From Flavobacteriaceae bacterium Ga0077528 (GTDB lineage Bacteria; Bacteroidota; Bacteroidia; Flavobacteriales; Flavobacteriaceae): DNA of 64,000 nucleotides. Shown piece by piece: positions 26,397 to 34,857 of this stretch. Location: positions 124,001-188,000 of the forward strand of contig LNDX01000003.1 of the NCBI GenBank assembly GCA_001464475.1, written 5' to 3'. The notes below the pieces were generated by a model. That model was not told where the DNA came from. It saw only the letters and a list, made by a program, of their open reading frames with translations, and ran no database searches. Numbering within the stretch: the first letter of the stretch is position 1; the number at the start of each line of letters is the position of its first letter. Position numbers and translations under genes: made by a program.

Positions 26397-27647
26397 TTAC
26401 ACTTCTTCTAATTGAAAACCAATGCTTTTCAAATCTTCCCAAAAAGTTGGATACGATTTAGAAACTACTTCTGCATCTTGAATAATCAATGACGTTTTTA
26501 AGGCTAAAGGTGCGAATGCCATTGCCATTCTATGATCTTGATAGGTTGCAATTGCTATATTAGAATTTAGAGTGTTAGATTGTTGGATTGTTAGAGAATC
26601 ATCTGTCACAGAAATGTTTGCTCCTAACTTAGAAAGTTCTGTTTTTAACGCTTCTAATCTATCGGTTTCTTTAATTTTTAGTGTGTGCAAGCCTGTTAGA
26701 TTGCAGCCAATTCCTAATCCAAAACAAGTTACTGCAATGGTTTGTGCGATGTCTGGAGAGTTGTTTAAATTACAAATTAAAGATTGCAGATTACAGATTG
26801 CAGACTTTAAAATTGTAATTGATTTATTGGCATTGAAAATGGTTTCAACTCCGAAGTCTTTGTATATCTTCGATAATACCGAATCGCCTTGCAAACTATT
26901 TTGCTTGTAACTTGAAAGTGTAATTTGTGTTCCAATTTCTGAAAGTGCGACAATAGAATACCAATAGGACGCTGATGACCAATCGGATTCAACAGATTGC
27001 AAATTGCAGATTGCAGATTGCAGCGGTTTTACAATTATTTTATTTTCTACAAATGAAGTTGTTGCGCCTATTTCATTTAGCAACGCTAGAGTCATTTTGA
27101 TGTATGGAATAGATGTAATTTCTCCTTCTAAGATCAATTCCAATCCATTTTCTAATTTCGGAGCGATTAGTAATAATGCTGAAATGTATTGACTACTAAC
27201 ATTTGCTGGAAGTGAAACTTTACTTTTCGTTAATTTTTTTCCTTTAATTTTTATTGGAGGAAATCCCTCATTCTCTTCATAAGTTATTTCTGCTCCAAGC
27301 TGTTTAAGTGCTTCAACCAAAATCTTTATTGGACGTTCTTTCATTCTCGAAGAACCAGTTAAAACTACTTCTTTACCTTCTTGAATAGCAAAAAAAGCTG
27401 TAAGAAAACGCATGGCTGTTCCAGCGTGATGCACATCTATGATTAACGATTTTTGATTTTTGATTTTTGATTTAAGAAGTGCTTCAACCATAACTTCAGA
27501 ATCATCTGAATTTGAGGTGTTTTCTAATGAAATATTTGGATACAAAGCTTGCAGCAATAATAACCTATTGGTTTCCGATTTGGAACCAGTGATTTTTATT
27601 GTTGATTGTTGATTGCTAATTGTTGATTGTTGAAGTCTTAAATCCAA
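26397..27647 (-). CDS. aroA: 3-phosphoshikimate 1-carboxyvinyltransferase (EPSP synthase)
   Basis: A 416-residue EPSP synthase, sixth step of the shikimate pathway. Signatures: KITGSKSETNRLLLLQALYP (shikimate-3-phosphate loop), VHHAGTAMRFLTAFFA (PEP loop), SDWSSASYWYS, PDIAQTIAVTCFGLGIGCNL, KIKETDRLEALKTELSKLGA and ATYQDHRMAMAFAPLALK. Catalytic motifs are intact, so it is probably active. Oddity: five stretches of 10-14 residues between these motifs are encoded by short 7/8-bp-period tandem repeats (near residues 5-17, 59-67, 209-219, 281-294 and 351-362), giving Gln/Asn/Ser/Cys-rich peptides such as LQSAICNLQS. These repeats resemble those between genes. Confidence 0.95.
   Translation of the reverse strand: MDLRLQQSTISNQQSTIKITGSKSETNRLLLLQALYPNISLENTSNSDDSEVMVEALLKSKIKNQKSLIIDVHHAGTAMRFLTAFFAIQEGKEVVLTGSSRMKERPIKILVEALKQLGAEITYEENEGFPPIKIKGKKLTKSKVSLPANVSSQYISALLLIAPKLENGLELILEGEITSIPYIKMTLALLNEIGATTSFVENKIIVKPLQSAICNLQSVESDWSSASYWYSIVALSEIGTQITLSSYKQNSLQGDSVLSKIYKDFGVETIFNANKSITILKSAICNLQSLICNLNNSPDIAQTIAVTCFGLGIGCNLTGLHTLKIKETDRLEALKTELSKLGANISVTDDSLTIQQSNTLNSNIAIATYQDHRMAMAFAPLALKTSLIIQDAEVVSKSYPTFWEDLKSIGFQLEEV
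26564..26596. repeat. Repeat inside aroA, ATTGTTGG unit
   Basis: Octamer-period stretch (GTGTTAG, ATTGTTGG, ATTGTTAG) coding for part of LTIQQSNTLNSN, near residues 351-362 of AroA, before the QDHRMAM motif. Confidence 0.6.
26767..26806. repeat. Heptamer repeat inside aroA, AGATTGC/AGATTAC units
   Basis: Runs of the unit CAGATTG/CAGATTA coding for SAICNLQSLICNLNN, residues about 281-294 of AroA, just before the conserved SPDIAQT. Confidence 0.75.
26993..27022. repeat. Heptamer repeat inside aroA, CAGATTG units
   Basis: Four 7-bp units (CAGATTG, CAAATTG, CAGATTG, CAGATTG) coding for LQSAICNLQS, residues about 209-219 of AroA, just before ESDWSSASYW. The same peptide is encoded by the repeat at 26767. 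Confidence 0.85.
27448..27473. repeat. Heptamer repeat inside aroA, GATTTTT units
   Basis: Three exact 7-bp GATTTTT units plus a partial one, coding for KSKIKNQKS, residues about 59-67 of AroA, just before the VHHAGTAMRF loop. Confidence 0.8.
27599..27635. repeat. Heptamer repeat inside aroA, GATTGTT units
   Basis: 7-bp units (GATTGTT and variants) coding for QQSTISNQQSTI at residues 5-17 of AroA, just before the KITGSKSETN motif. Confidence 0.8.
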
Positions 27648-27685
27648 TTTTCTGAAGTCTTAATTCTTATACTCTAGTCTTAATA

Positions 27686-28012
27686 CTACTTAAGTTTCTC
27701 ATTATTATGATGTCTATCGTGATCGCGATTGGTTTTTAAATCCATTTTTTTATCAAAAGCAGCTTGAAGGTCTATTCCTGTTTGGTTGGCAAGACATAAG
27801 ACTACGAAAACTACATCGGCAAGTTCTTCGCCTAAGTCTTTGTTTTTATCACTTTCTTTTTCGGATTGTTCTCCGTAGCGACGTGCAATAATACGTGCCA
27901 CTTCACCAACTTCTTCGGTAAGTTGTGCCATATTAGTTAGTTCATTAAAATAGCGAACTCCATGGTTTTTAATCCAGTTGTCGACTTCTAGTTGGGAGTT
28001 TTTTAGGTTCAT
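27686..28012 (-). CDS. MazG-like nucleotide pyrophosphohydrolase
   Basis: A 108-residue all-alpha NTP pyrophosphohydrolase of the MazG superfamily. The metal-binding residues are in LTEEVGEVARIIARRYGE (EExxE) and GEELADVVFVVLCLANQTG (ExxD). It has one domain, unlike the two-domain E. coli MazG, and resembles the short house-cleaning enzymes that hydrolyse non-canonical dNTPs. It starts 2 bp after the stop of the upstream DUF3857 gene and is followed by aroA after 38 bp, so these are probably co-transcribed. Confidence 0.88.
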   Translation of the reverse strand: MNLKNSQLEVDNWIKNHGVRYFNELTNMAQLTEEVGEVARIIARRYGEQSEKESDKNKDLGEELADVVFVVLCLANQTGIDLQAAFDKKMDLKTNRDHDRHHNNEKLK

Positions 28013-28014
28013 GG

Positions 28015-29949
28015 TTAAGCTTTTTTCATGATTATTTTTTCATTTTCTTTTTTAATAATTTCATCAAAAATAGCTTTTAATTCTTCGTAATATTCTGCAG
28101 AAATCATTGATTCATTTATATTTATTGAATAAATTAATTGAACTCGATTATCAGCACCACTAATTAAGTATTTAACATCTATTACTTTATCTGTCATTGG
28201 AATTGAAACTGAATTTGGAATTGACTCAAAAACATAACCTTCTGGAGTTGATATATTTACGATATATTTTAATTGTTTAGGATATATAAAGTCTATAGGG
28301 TATTTTCTATTTTCTTGTTTAAATGGATTTTCATTAGTTACAAAAAATAATAACGGAGAAAAAATTAATTTATCACCAATTATTTCAACACTATTTGTGC
28401 TTTTAAAAGAATAATTTTCTACCACAGGTTTATCTAACTCTTTTTTATTAAGTATTTCATAATCATTAATTTCAATATTTTCCCTTCTCTTTTCTAATCC
28501 TTCCAAATAACTTTCTTTTGATAAATCACCATATTTTGTTCTAAAACGAAATGCATTATAATCAAAATGTTGCTCTCTAACTGAACCCTCAACTGATCCA
28601 TCTTCAGCAATGGTCACCATAATGTTTGTATATAAATTTGAAATTTTCTTAGGAAATAAACTTATTTCTGCTGAAGATTCATTTTTTCTAATTATTCTAC
28701 CTGTCCAATTTATTGCTCTTGTAGGTAATTGTCCAGAAACTGTATTTTTATCAGTTGCATCAAGAAGAATTACTTCATTTGCAATTTCAATACCGCAAAT
28801 TACATAATCATAAGAAGTTCTACTTGGAAAAACTGTAACGCCGTTTTGTCTAGTACTCACTAAAATCGGGTTAGCCTCGATTTGTGCAAACCTCAACATA
28901 GAAGTTAACATAAGATTAATTTCAGCAACATTCCCAACACCATCTTTATATGCTCCTTTAACCCCATTACTTGAACAATAAACACCTCTATATTCATTCC
29001 ACTTCACCTTAGATTTTACGAAATTGAATATTGTGTTAATTTTTTCTTCTTGAGTAGTTAGGTCTTTTAAAATCAATTTTAAATCTTCTTCATAATAACC
29101 ATTTTTATTTAGTTCATTACCAAATCTATCGTTTGAATAAATGTTTTTAACAACACCTTCCCAATCCATTGCAAAATTTTCTAAAGGTTGATTTGGATAT
29201 TGAATTGCCGCTAATTCATATTTAAGAATTGTAGAATAATTATCTATATTGTCAACATACTCCTCATCTTTCATTGCTGGAATATCTGCTTTAAAATATG
29301 ATGATTTTATTTCTTCATAAGAACCAGATGATAATATTTCTGATTTGTTATTTATTTGCTCATAACCCGTAATTACTGTGTTATAATTAAAATATTTTGG
29401 TATGTAAGTGTAATATTCCACATAATCAGTAGGTATAGTAGTTTGAAATCTCCAATCGTCAAATGTTGAAATTAAAGAAGACTCTGAATCATAAGAAAAT
29501 TCTATAATAGATCCAACCTTAACATTTGGTAATGTAATTTTCTTTTTTGACCAATTTTCATTAATTTTTTCTTTAAATTCTCCTTCAGATTTTAATTTAG
29601 TTTTTTCAATTTTACCATCAACTAAGTTATAAGTATAAGCATTAGAAAAAAATACATTTTCATTATTACTTGCACTATAATAAGGCACAGAAAAATCTGC
29701 GAATTTTAATCCTTCTTTTTTATAAATTTTGATTTTGTATTTTACTGTAGTTCTAATAACCCATTTATCACCAGTTAGTGTTAATTTTGATACTCCACTT
29801 TTAAAAATAATTGAGGCACTAGCAGAAGAATCAACAGCATGAACTTTTTGATTTAGTTCTTCGATAGTAACTTTTCCTAATTCACATTTTTTTTGAGCAA
29901 ATGAAATTTGAAATAAAAAAACAATTAAAATAATTAGATAATTTTTCAT
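28015..29949 (-). CDS. DUF3857/transglutaminase-like exported protein, active-site Cys missing
   Basis: A 644-residue exported protein (signal peptide ending ISFAQ) with an N-terminal DUF3857 beta domain, a transglutaminase-like fold and a C-terminal DUF2569-like beta domain. Where the paralogue upstream has GDCKALSNY with the catalytic Cys, this one has GVGNVAEINLMLTSMLRF, with no Cys. So it is probably not a protease or transglutaminase and may be a binding or structural protein. It starts 6 bp after its paralogue, one operon. Function unknown. Confidence 0.82.
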   Translation of the reverse strand: MKNYLIILIVFLFQISFAQKKCELGKVTIEELNQKVHAVDSSASASIIFKSGVSKLTLTGDKWVIRTTVKYKIKIYKKEGLKFADFSVPYYSASNNENVFFSNAYTYNLVDGKIEKTKLKSEGEFKEKINENWSKKKITLPNVKVGSIIEFSYDSESSLISTFDDWRFQTTIPTDYVEYYTYIPKYFNYNTVITGYEQINNKSEILSSGSYEEIKSSYFKADIPAMKDEEYVDNIDNYSTILKYELAAIQYPNQPLENFAMDWEGVVKNIYSNDRFGNELNKNGYYEEDLKLILKDLTTQEEKINTIFNFVKSKVKWNEYRGVYCSSNGVKGAYKDGVGNVAEINLMLTSMLRFAQIEANPILVSTRQNGVTVFPSRTSYDYVICGIEIANEVILLDATDKNTVSGQLPTRAINWTGRIIRKNESSAEISLFPKKISNLYTNIMVTIAEDGSVEGSVREQHFDYNAFRFRTKYGDLSKESYLEGLEKRRENIEINDYEILNKKELDKPVVENYSFKSTNSVEIIGDKLIFSPLLFFVTNENPFKQENRKYPIDFIYPKQLKYIVNISTPEGYVFESIPNSVSIPMTDKVIDVKYLISGADNRVQLIYSININESMISAEYYEELKAIFDEIIKKENEKIIMKKA

Positions 29950-29954
29950 GCGAA

Positions 29955-31856
29955 TTATAGTTTTTTAGTTATTAATATTTTTGAAGCATCAGCTTTTGCT
30001 ATTTGCTCTGAAAATTTTCTGTATGCTTCATATTCTGACTTATCGTAAATTCCTTTTTTCAATAAAAATGTTCTTTTGTATTTTAGAGTTGTTGAGTTTA
30101 AAACAATTAATTCTAATTTATATTCGCCAAACTTGTCATTAATAATTACATTATTTGGTTTAGCATCTATTATATAGTTTTCTGGCATTGTAATTTCTAT
30201 TTCATCTTCATCAAAAAATCCTCTTTGAATTTCAAAAGGATTTTTTCTATCTCTATATCGCTGTGGCACATTTTGAAATTTATTGAACGCATTAAGAGTA
30301 AACATTAAACTATTTCCTGAAATTTTAGCATAACTTGTTGCATTGCAATTAATTGTTTCTACAAATTCTAGTCTATCTTTATTGTTTTGAAATTTATAAT
30401 TATCTATTTTTAAATATAACATTTCACTAAATACATTTTTATAATGTTCAATAATTTTATCTTTTTCTTTTAACTCAATTGGATATGCATTATCATAATA
30501 AATCCCTTTAGATACTGCTGTTACATTTGCAGAAATATCGCCATTTTCTTTAATTATGTAGGATGCATTTATTTTTTGATTGTTATTTTTTTCATTGTAG
30601 CTATTTGTTTTTACAATTTCTCCACCATCAGGTTTTATTACAAGAGCAAATCGATCGTCTGTAAAATCGCCTTCAAATCCAAAAGGTGAAGTTTGATTTG
30701 TACATTCTAAAAACTTATACTTTTCATTAATTGGATAAGCTAAAATTGCATGATTCCCTTGCATAGAAACAAAATCTGAGTCAATATTTCTTTTATCATT
30801 ACCAGCATAAATTATTGTGTAATAAGCAGGAATGTTAAAATATTTTAATAAAGATCTGGTGTAATTAGAAAGCGCTTTACAATCTCCGTAACCTAGTCTA
30901 TCTACGTCTTTAGCTAACATTGGTTTCCAACCGCCAATACCTAATTGCACACTAACATATCTTGTTTTATCTTGTAAATACTTATAAATTATTTTAGCTT
31001 TTGTTTCAGGATTTGTTTCTGTTCCAATTAATTTACTTACTTTTTCAATGGTTTCTGAATTAATTTCTTCAGTTTCTTTTAATAAATTATTATACATCCA
31101 TAAACCAAAATCTTTCCAGTTTGTTGCTACTCCATCATAACCTTCTAAATTAAACTTTTCTAATCCGCACATTAACATAGGAGAAATAGAATTAAAAGTT
31201 GGCGACATATCTTCATATCTAAATGCTTTTATGTTTTCTCCCTGAAATGACAAGCTATTTATAGATTCTTTTTTAATTATATTTCCAGTAAAATTTTGTG
31301 TTTTATATTTAAATCCTAAATCATTAGGATAAGTTATTTTAATAGAGTTTTTCAAAACACTTTCATATGGATTTTCTACAGCAAACCATCTTGGTAAAAA
31401 TGCGGTATTTGAAGATTCTGTTTCACTATAATAAATTAAAGTAAAAGGATATTCTGTTGGTGTATAATCCAAATAAACCATTCTATTATCTGTTAATACA
31501 GAAAATCCATCGGCTACACTAGTATCTTTGAAGTCTTTTTGTTTAAATTTTTTTATTTCTTTCCCAAAAATATTATAAACAGTTACATCTAACCATTTTA
31601 TTTTTAAAGATTTATTATAGTACTCAACAGCATCAATATTTTTCAATCCTAATTCATTAAAAACTCTAATAACTTTATAGATTTTTTTTGTGTAAGATTT
31701 TTGAGAATTAATAATTATTTCAACTTCTTGATTTAAAAGTACAGAATTTGAATTTTCTTTTAAACTATCAGGTATCTGAAGTAGAGAATAATTTACAGAT
31801 TGACTAAATGAAATTGAAGTGGATAAAACTAAATAAATAAATATAAGAGATTTCAT
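29955..31856 (-). CDS. DUF3857/transglutaminase-like exported protein, catalytic triad present
   Basis: A 633-residue exported protein (MKSLIFIYLVLSTSISFSQ signal). DUF3857 domain first, then a transglutaminase-core domain with Cys in LGYGDCKALSNYTRSLL, His in QGNHAILAYP and the acidic residue in KFLECTNQT. Probably a papain-fold hydrolase or crosslinker in the periplasm; substrate unknown. I chose the ATG at 31854-31856: a perfect -7 box (TATATTTG) lies at 31872-31879, so an earlier start at 31874 would fall within the promoter. Confidence 0.85.
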   Translation of the reverse strand: MKSLIFIYLVLSTSISFSQSVNYSLLQIPDSLKENSNSVLLNQEVEIIINSQKSYTKKIYKVIRVFNELGLKNIDAVEYYNKSLKIKWLDVTVYNIFGKEIKKFKQKDFKDTSVADGFSVLTDNRMVYLDYTPTEYPFTLIYYSETESSNTAFLPRWFAVENPYESVLKNSIKITYPNDLGFKYKTQNFTGNIIKKESINSLSFQGENIKAFRYEDMSPTFNSISPMLMCGLEKFNLEGYDGVATNWKDFGLWMYNNLLKETEEINSETIEKVSKLIGTETNPETKAKIIYKYLQDKTRYVSVQLGIGGWKPMLAKDVDRLGYGDCKALSNYTRSLLKYFNIPAYYTIIYAGNDKRNIDSDFVSMQGNHAILAYPINEKYKFLECTNQTSPFGFEGDFTDDRFALVIKPDGGEIVKTNSYNEKNNNQKINASYIIKENGDISANVTAVSKGIYYDNAYPIELKEKDKIIEHYKNVFSEMLYLKIDNYKFQNNKDRLEFVETINCNATSYAKISGNSLMFTLNAFNKFQNVPQRYRDRKNPFEIQRGFFDEDEIEITMPENYIIDAKPNNVIINDKFGEYKLELIVLNSTTLKYKRTFLLKKGIYDKSEYEAYRKFSEQIAKADASKILITKKL

Positions 31857-31871
31857 GCAGTTACTTTTATT

Positions 31872-31879
31872 CAAATATA
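31872..31879 (-). promoter_or_regulatory. Promoter -7 element for the DUF3857 operon
   Basis: TATATTTG on the minus strand, 16 bp before the chosen start; it decides that start against a more upstream ATG. Confidence 0.6.
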
Positions 31880-31889
31880 AAAAAAATTA

Positions 31890-32342
31890 TTACTCTTTAT
31901 TTTTTGTATCAATAATTATTGTCACTGGACCATCGTTTATAAGTGCTACTTTCATGTCGGCTCCAAACTGTCCTGTTTGTACTTTTTTACCTATTTCTAG
32001 TTCCATTTGAGCTATGAAATTTTCGTAAATTGGAATTGCAATTTCAGGTTTTGCGGCTTTTATATAACTTGGGCGATTTCCTTTTTTGGTTAAGGCATGA
32101 AGTGTAAATTGACTCACAATAATTACATCACCATCAATATCTTTTAGCGATAAATTCATTACATCATTCTCATCACCAAAGATGCGCAGATTGGCAATTT
32201 TTGAGGTTAGCCATTCGATATCTTCGCTTGAATCTGCTTCTTCAATTCCGATTAAAACGAGAAGTCCATTTTGGATATTAGCAACTACTTTAGAATCAAT
32301 TGAAACAAAAGATTGTAAGACTCTTTGAATAACAGTTTTCAT
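31890..32342 (-). CDS. dtd: D-aminoacyl-tRNA deacylase
   Basis: A 150-residue DTD, which removes D-amino acids (and glycine) wrongly attached to tRNA. Signatures: MKTVIQRVLQSFVSID start, IVSQFTLHALTKKGNRPSY (family SQFTL motif) and INDGPVTIIIDTK (family GPVT motif, the cross-subunit Gly-cisPro). The start was set at the ATG at 32340-32342, since MKTVIQRV is the family N-terminus. A TACCTTTG element lies 35 bp upstream. Confidence 0.95.
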   Translation of the reverse strand: MKTVIQRVLQSFVSIDSKVVANIQNGLLVLIGIEEADSSEDIEWLTSKIANLRIFGDENDVMNLSLKDIDGDVIIVSQFTLHALTKKGNRPSYIKAAKPEIAIPIYENFIAQMELEIGKKVQTGQFGADMKVALINDGPVTIIIDTKNKE

Positions 32343-32376
32343 TAAATACAACAAGTTTTAAAAAAAAATTACTCAT

Positions 32377-32384
32377 CAAAGGTA
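32377..32384 (-). promoter_or_regulatory. Promoter -7 element for dtd
   Basis: TACCTTTG on the minus strand, perfect TAnnTTTG, 35 bp before the dtd start. No TTG at the right distance is seen. Confidence 0.45.
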
Positions 32385-32540
32385 AAAGTTATCTTTTAGA
32401 ATTCCTTACGGTTTTCCTCATTTTGAAAACTTTTTTTCTTTTTATAAAACTTTTGATTTTTGAAAACAAAAATAGGAAGTTAAGTTATTAACAGTTAGAT
32501 GATTATTGCGTTTTTGGAGTTTTGTAAAATAAATAGATTA

Positions 32541-33521
32541 TTACTTATTCCTAGTTGCATCACTTGCAATTCGGTCGTCATTATAAATATCAGTTCGATA
32601 ATGTTCGTCATCACCTTCTAATATTTTTAGATAACTATTATATCTTGTCCAAGAGATTTCGTCTTTTTCTAATGCTTCTTTAATGGCGCATTTTGGTTCT
32701 TCTTTGTGTAAGCAATTATTGAATTTGCATTGATCTTTTAATTTAAAAAATTCTGGAAAATAGCCACTTATTTCCTCTTTTTCCATATCAACAATTCCGA
32801 AACCTTTGATTCCTGGTGTATCAATTATTTTTGCTCCAAAAGATAAATCATACATTTCAGCAAAAGTCGTTGTATGTTGACCTTGCATACTTTGCTCTGA
32901 AATAGTTTTTGTTTTTAAATTTAATGTTGGTTCTAAAGCGTTTACTAATGTAGATTTACCAACGCCTGAATGACCAGAAAACATTGTGGTTTTTCCTATC
33001 ATCAGTCCTTTTAATTCTTCAATTCCTTTTCCTTCTGTTGATGAAACGCGCAAACATTTATATCCAATTTGTTGGTAAACATGTTGCATATATAATTGTT
33101 CATCTAATGTTTCGTCTTTTAAAGTATCAATTTTATTAAAAACTAAAATCGTTTCAATACCATAAGCTTCGGCTGTTACCAAAAATCGATCTATAAAATT
33201 GAATGTTGTTGGCGGATTATTTACAGTGATTAACAGAAAAACATAATCTAAATTGGAAGCAATAATATGCATTTGATGCGACAAATTGACTGACTTCCTA
33301 ACGATATAATTTTTTCTATCATGGATGTTGTTTATAACTCCAGTTGTAGTGTCTGATGATTCATCAAGTTCATAATCTACTACATCGCCAACAGCAATTG
33401 GATTGGTACTTTTAATACCTTTAATTCGGAATTTTCCTTTAATACGACATTCCATGAAATCTCCTTGTTCAGATTTTACGGTGTACCAACTTCCTGTAGA
33501 TTTATAAACTAGTCCTGTCAT
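32541..33521 (-). CDS. rsgA: Ribosome small subunit-dependent GTPase A
   Basis: A 326-residue circularly permuted GTPase that checks 30S maturation. An OB domain lies at the N-terminus. The motifs come in permuted order: G4 (LVFNKIDTL), then G1 (GHSGVGKSTLVNAL), then G3 (IIDTPGIKGFG). The C-terminal zinc site is DQCKFNNCLHKEEPKC. Complete. The 5' leader holds the GTTAGAA heptamer repeat starting 8 bp upstream. The 185-bp gap downstream (to dtd) holds nothing recognised besides the dtd promoter element. Confidence 0.96.
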   Translation of the reverse strand: MTGLVYKSTGSWYTVKSEQGDFMECRIKGKFRIKGIKSTNPIAVGDVVDYELDESSDTTTGVINNIHDRKNYIVRKSVNLSHQMHIIASNLDYVFLLITVNNPPTTFNFIDRFLVTAEAYGIETILVFNKIDTLKDETLDEQLYMQHVYQQIGYKCLRVSSTEGKGIEELKGLMIGKTTMFSGHSGVGKSTLVNALEPTLNLKTKTISEQSMQGQHTTTFAEMYDLSFGAKIIDTPGIKGFGIVDMEKEEISGYFPEFFKLKDQCKFNNCLHKEEPKCAIKEALEKDEISWTRYNSYLKILEGDDEHYRTDIYNDDRIASDATRNK

Positions 33522-33528
33522 GAAAAAA

Positions 33529-33559
33529 GTTAGAAGTTAGAAGTTAGAAGTTAGAAGTA
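33529..33559. repeat. Heptamer tandem repeat GTTAGAA
   Basis: Four exact 7-bp copies of GTTAGAA plus a partial one, directly upstream of rsgA. The same unit with GTTGGAA variants lies inside metH at 42672. The rest of the gap to 33681 has further AGTTTAAG / AGTTTAG units and, on the other side, CTTTTAAACTAAATAAACTT, which is roughly their complement. Confidence 0.9.
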
Positions 33560-33681
33560 GTTTTCTATCAAATTAACATCTAAAATTATTGATTACAAAA
33601 GTAGAAAAAAGAGTTTAGAAGTTTGTGAGTTTAAGAGTTTAGTTTTCAATCCTTTTAAACTAAATAAACTTCTAAACATCT

Positions 33682-34764
33682 TTATGAATTAAATATTTTC
33701 TCCTGATGCGTAATACTCTCTTGGTGAATGGCTTTGAAAAACTGAATGATAAATTCTTCGCTCAATCCTTTTTGACTTCCGTCATTTACCATTTTTTCTA
33801 GAATTTCATTCCAACGTTTGTTTTGCAAAACAGCTACGTTTTTTTCTTTTTTTAAAGCTCCAATATCTTCAGAAACCTTCATTCTTTTTCCGATAACATC
33901 TAATAATTTAGCATCAAATTCATCTATTTTACTTCTCAATTTTGCTAATCTAGTTTGATAATCATCGGCATCATCGGTTTCTTTTCTGATGGTTAAATCA
34001 AAAATTATCTGTTTCAAACGCATTGGTGTAACTTGTTGTGCCGCATCACTCCATGCGTTATCTGGGTCAATATGTGTTTCGATTATCATGCCGTCATAAT
34101 TCAAATCCAATGCTTCTTGCGTAACTTGAAAAATCATGTCGCGATTTCCAGTAATATGTGATGGATCAATAATCAATGGTATATCTGGAAATTTATTCTG
34201 AAAATCAATAGCAATTTGCCATTCGGGATTATTACGATATTTTGTTTTTTCATAAGTAGAAAATCCTCTGTGAATCACTCCAAGATTCTTGATATTGGCA
34301 TTGAACAAACGTTCCACACCACCAATCCACAAAGCCAAATCAGGATTTACAGGATTTTTTACCAATACAATTTTATCAGTATTTTGTAAAGCATCGGCAA
34401 TTTCTTGCACTGCAAACGGATTTACTGTTGTACGCGCACCAATCCATAATACATCAATATCATGTTCTAACGCCAATTTTACGTGAGCAGCAGTTGCTAC
34501 TTCGGTAGCCATTAATAAACCTGTTTCTGCTTTTGCTTTTTGCAACCATTTTAGTCCGATTTCGCCCACACCTTCAAATCCACCTGGACGCGTTCTTGGT
34601 TTCCAAATTCCAGCTCTGTAAACTGAAACTTTAGAATCTTTCAATTCACGTGCAATTTTCAAAACTTGTTCTTCGGTCTCAGCGCTACAAGGTCCAGCGA
34701 TTACTAGTGGATGTGGTAAATTGAAATTATTTAACCACGTTCTCATTTCTTTTTTATTTTTCAT
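33682..34764 (-). CDS. Bifunctional 3-deoxy-7-phosphoheptulonate synthase / chorismate mutase type II
   Basis: A 360-residue fusion. Residues about 10-265 are a type I-beta DAHP synthase (LVIAGPCSAETEEQVL, IWKPRTRPGGFEGVG, IGARTTVNPFAVQEIA, NLGVIHRGFSTYEK, PLIIDPSHITGNRD), which makes the first shikimate intermediate. Residues about 270-355 are an AroQ chorismate mutase (LRSKIDEFDAKLLDVIGKRM, VAVLQNKRWNEILEKM), which makes prephenate. This enzyme controls both entry and branch point. It is the last gene of the aromatic operon led by pheA, and hence expected to be under the leader attenuator. Confidence 0.95.
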   Translation of the reverse strand: MKNKKEMRTWLNNFNLPHPLVIAGPCSAETEEQVLKIARELKDSKVSVYRAGIWKPRTRPGGFEGVGEIGLKWLQKAKAETGLLMATEVATAAHVKLALEHDIDVLWIGARTTVNPFAVQEIADALQNTDKIVLVKNPVNPDLALWIGGVERLFNANIKNLGVIHRGFSTYEKTKYRNNPEWQIAIDFQNKFPDIPLIIDPSHITGNRDMIFQVTQEALDLNYDGMIIETHIDPDNAWSDAAQQVTPMRLKQIIFDLTIRKETDDADDYQTRLAKLRSKIDEFDAKLLDVIGKRMKVSEDIGALKKEKNVAVLQNKRWNEILEKMVNDGSQKGLSEEFIIQFFKAIHQESITHQEKIFNS

Positions 34765-34776
34765 TTTTTCCTTTTT

Positions 34777-34857
34777 GAGAAAATAGAGAATAGAATAAAG
34801 AAATAGACTTTAAAAGTGTCTATATTATTTTCTCTTTTTTCTATGTTCTATTTCAAT
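34777..34857. repeat. Converging 7-bp-period repeats between tyrA and DAHP synthase genes
   Basis: Units GAGAAAA, TAGAGAA, TAGAATA, AAGAAAT lead into ATAGAC, and after a short centre (GTCTAT) the complement-like units TATTTTC, TCTTTTT, TCTATGT, TCTATTT follow. The two halves can fold on each other; the core ATAGAC/GTCTAT stem may act as a weak hairpin. Confidence 0.6.

Noticed and set aside
27448..27635. Tandem repeats considered as a CRISPR array
   Set aside because: Units are 7 bp and contiguous, without spacers, and no cas genes are present.
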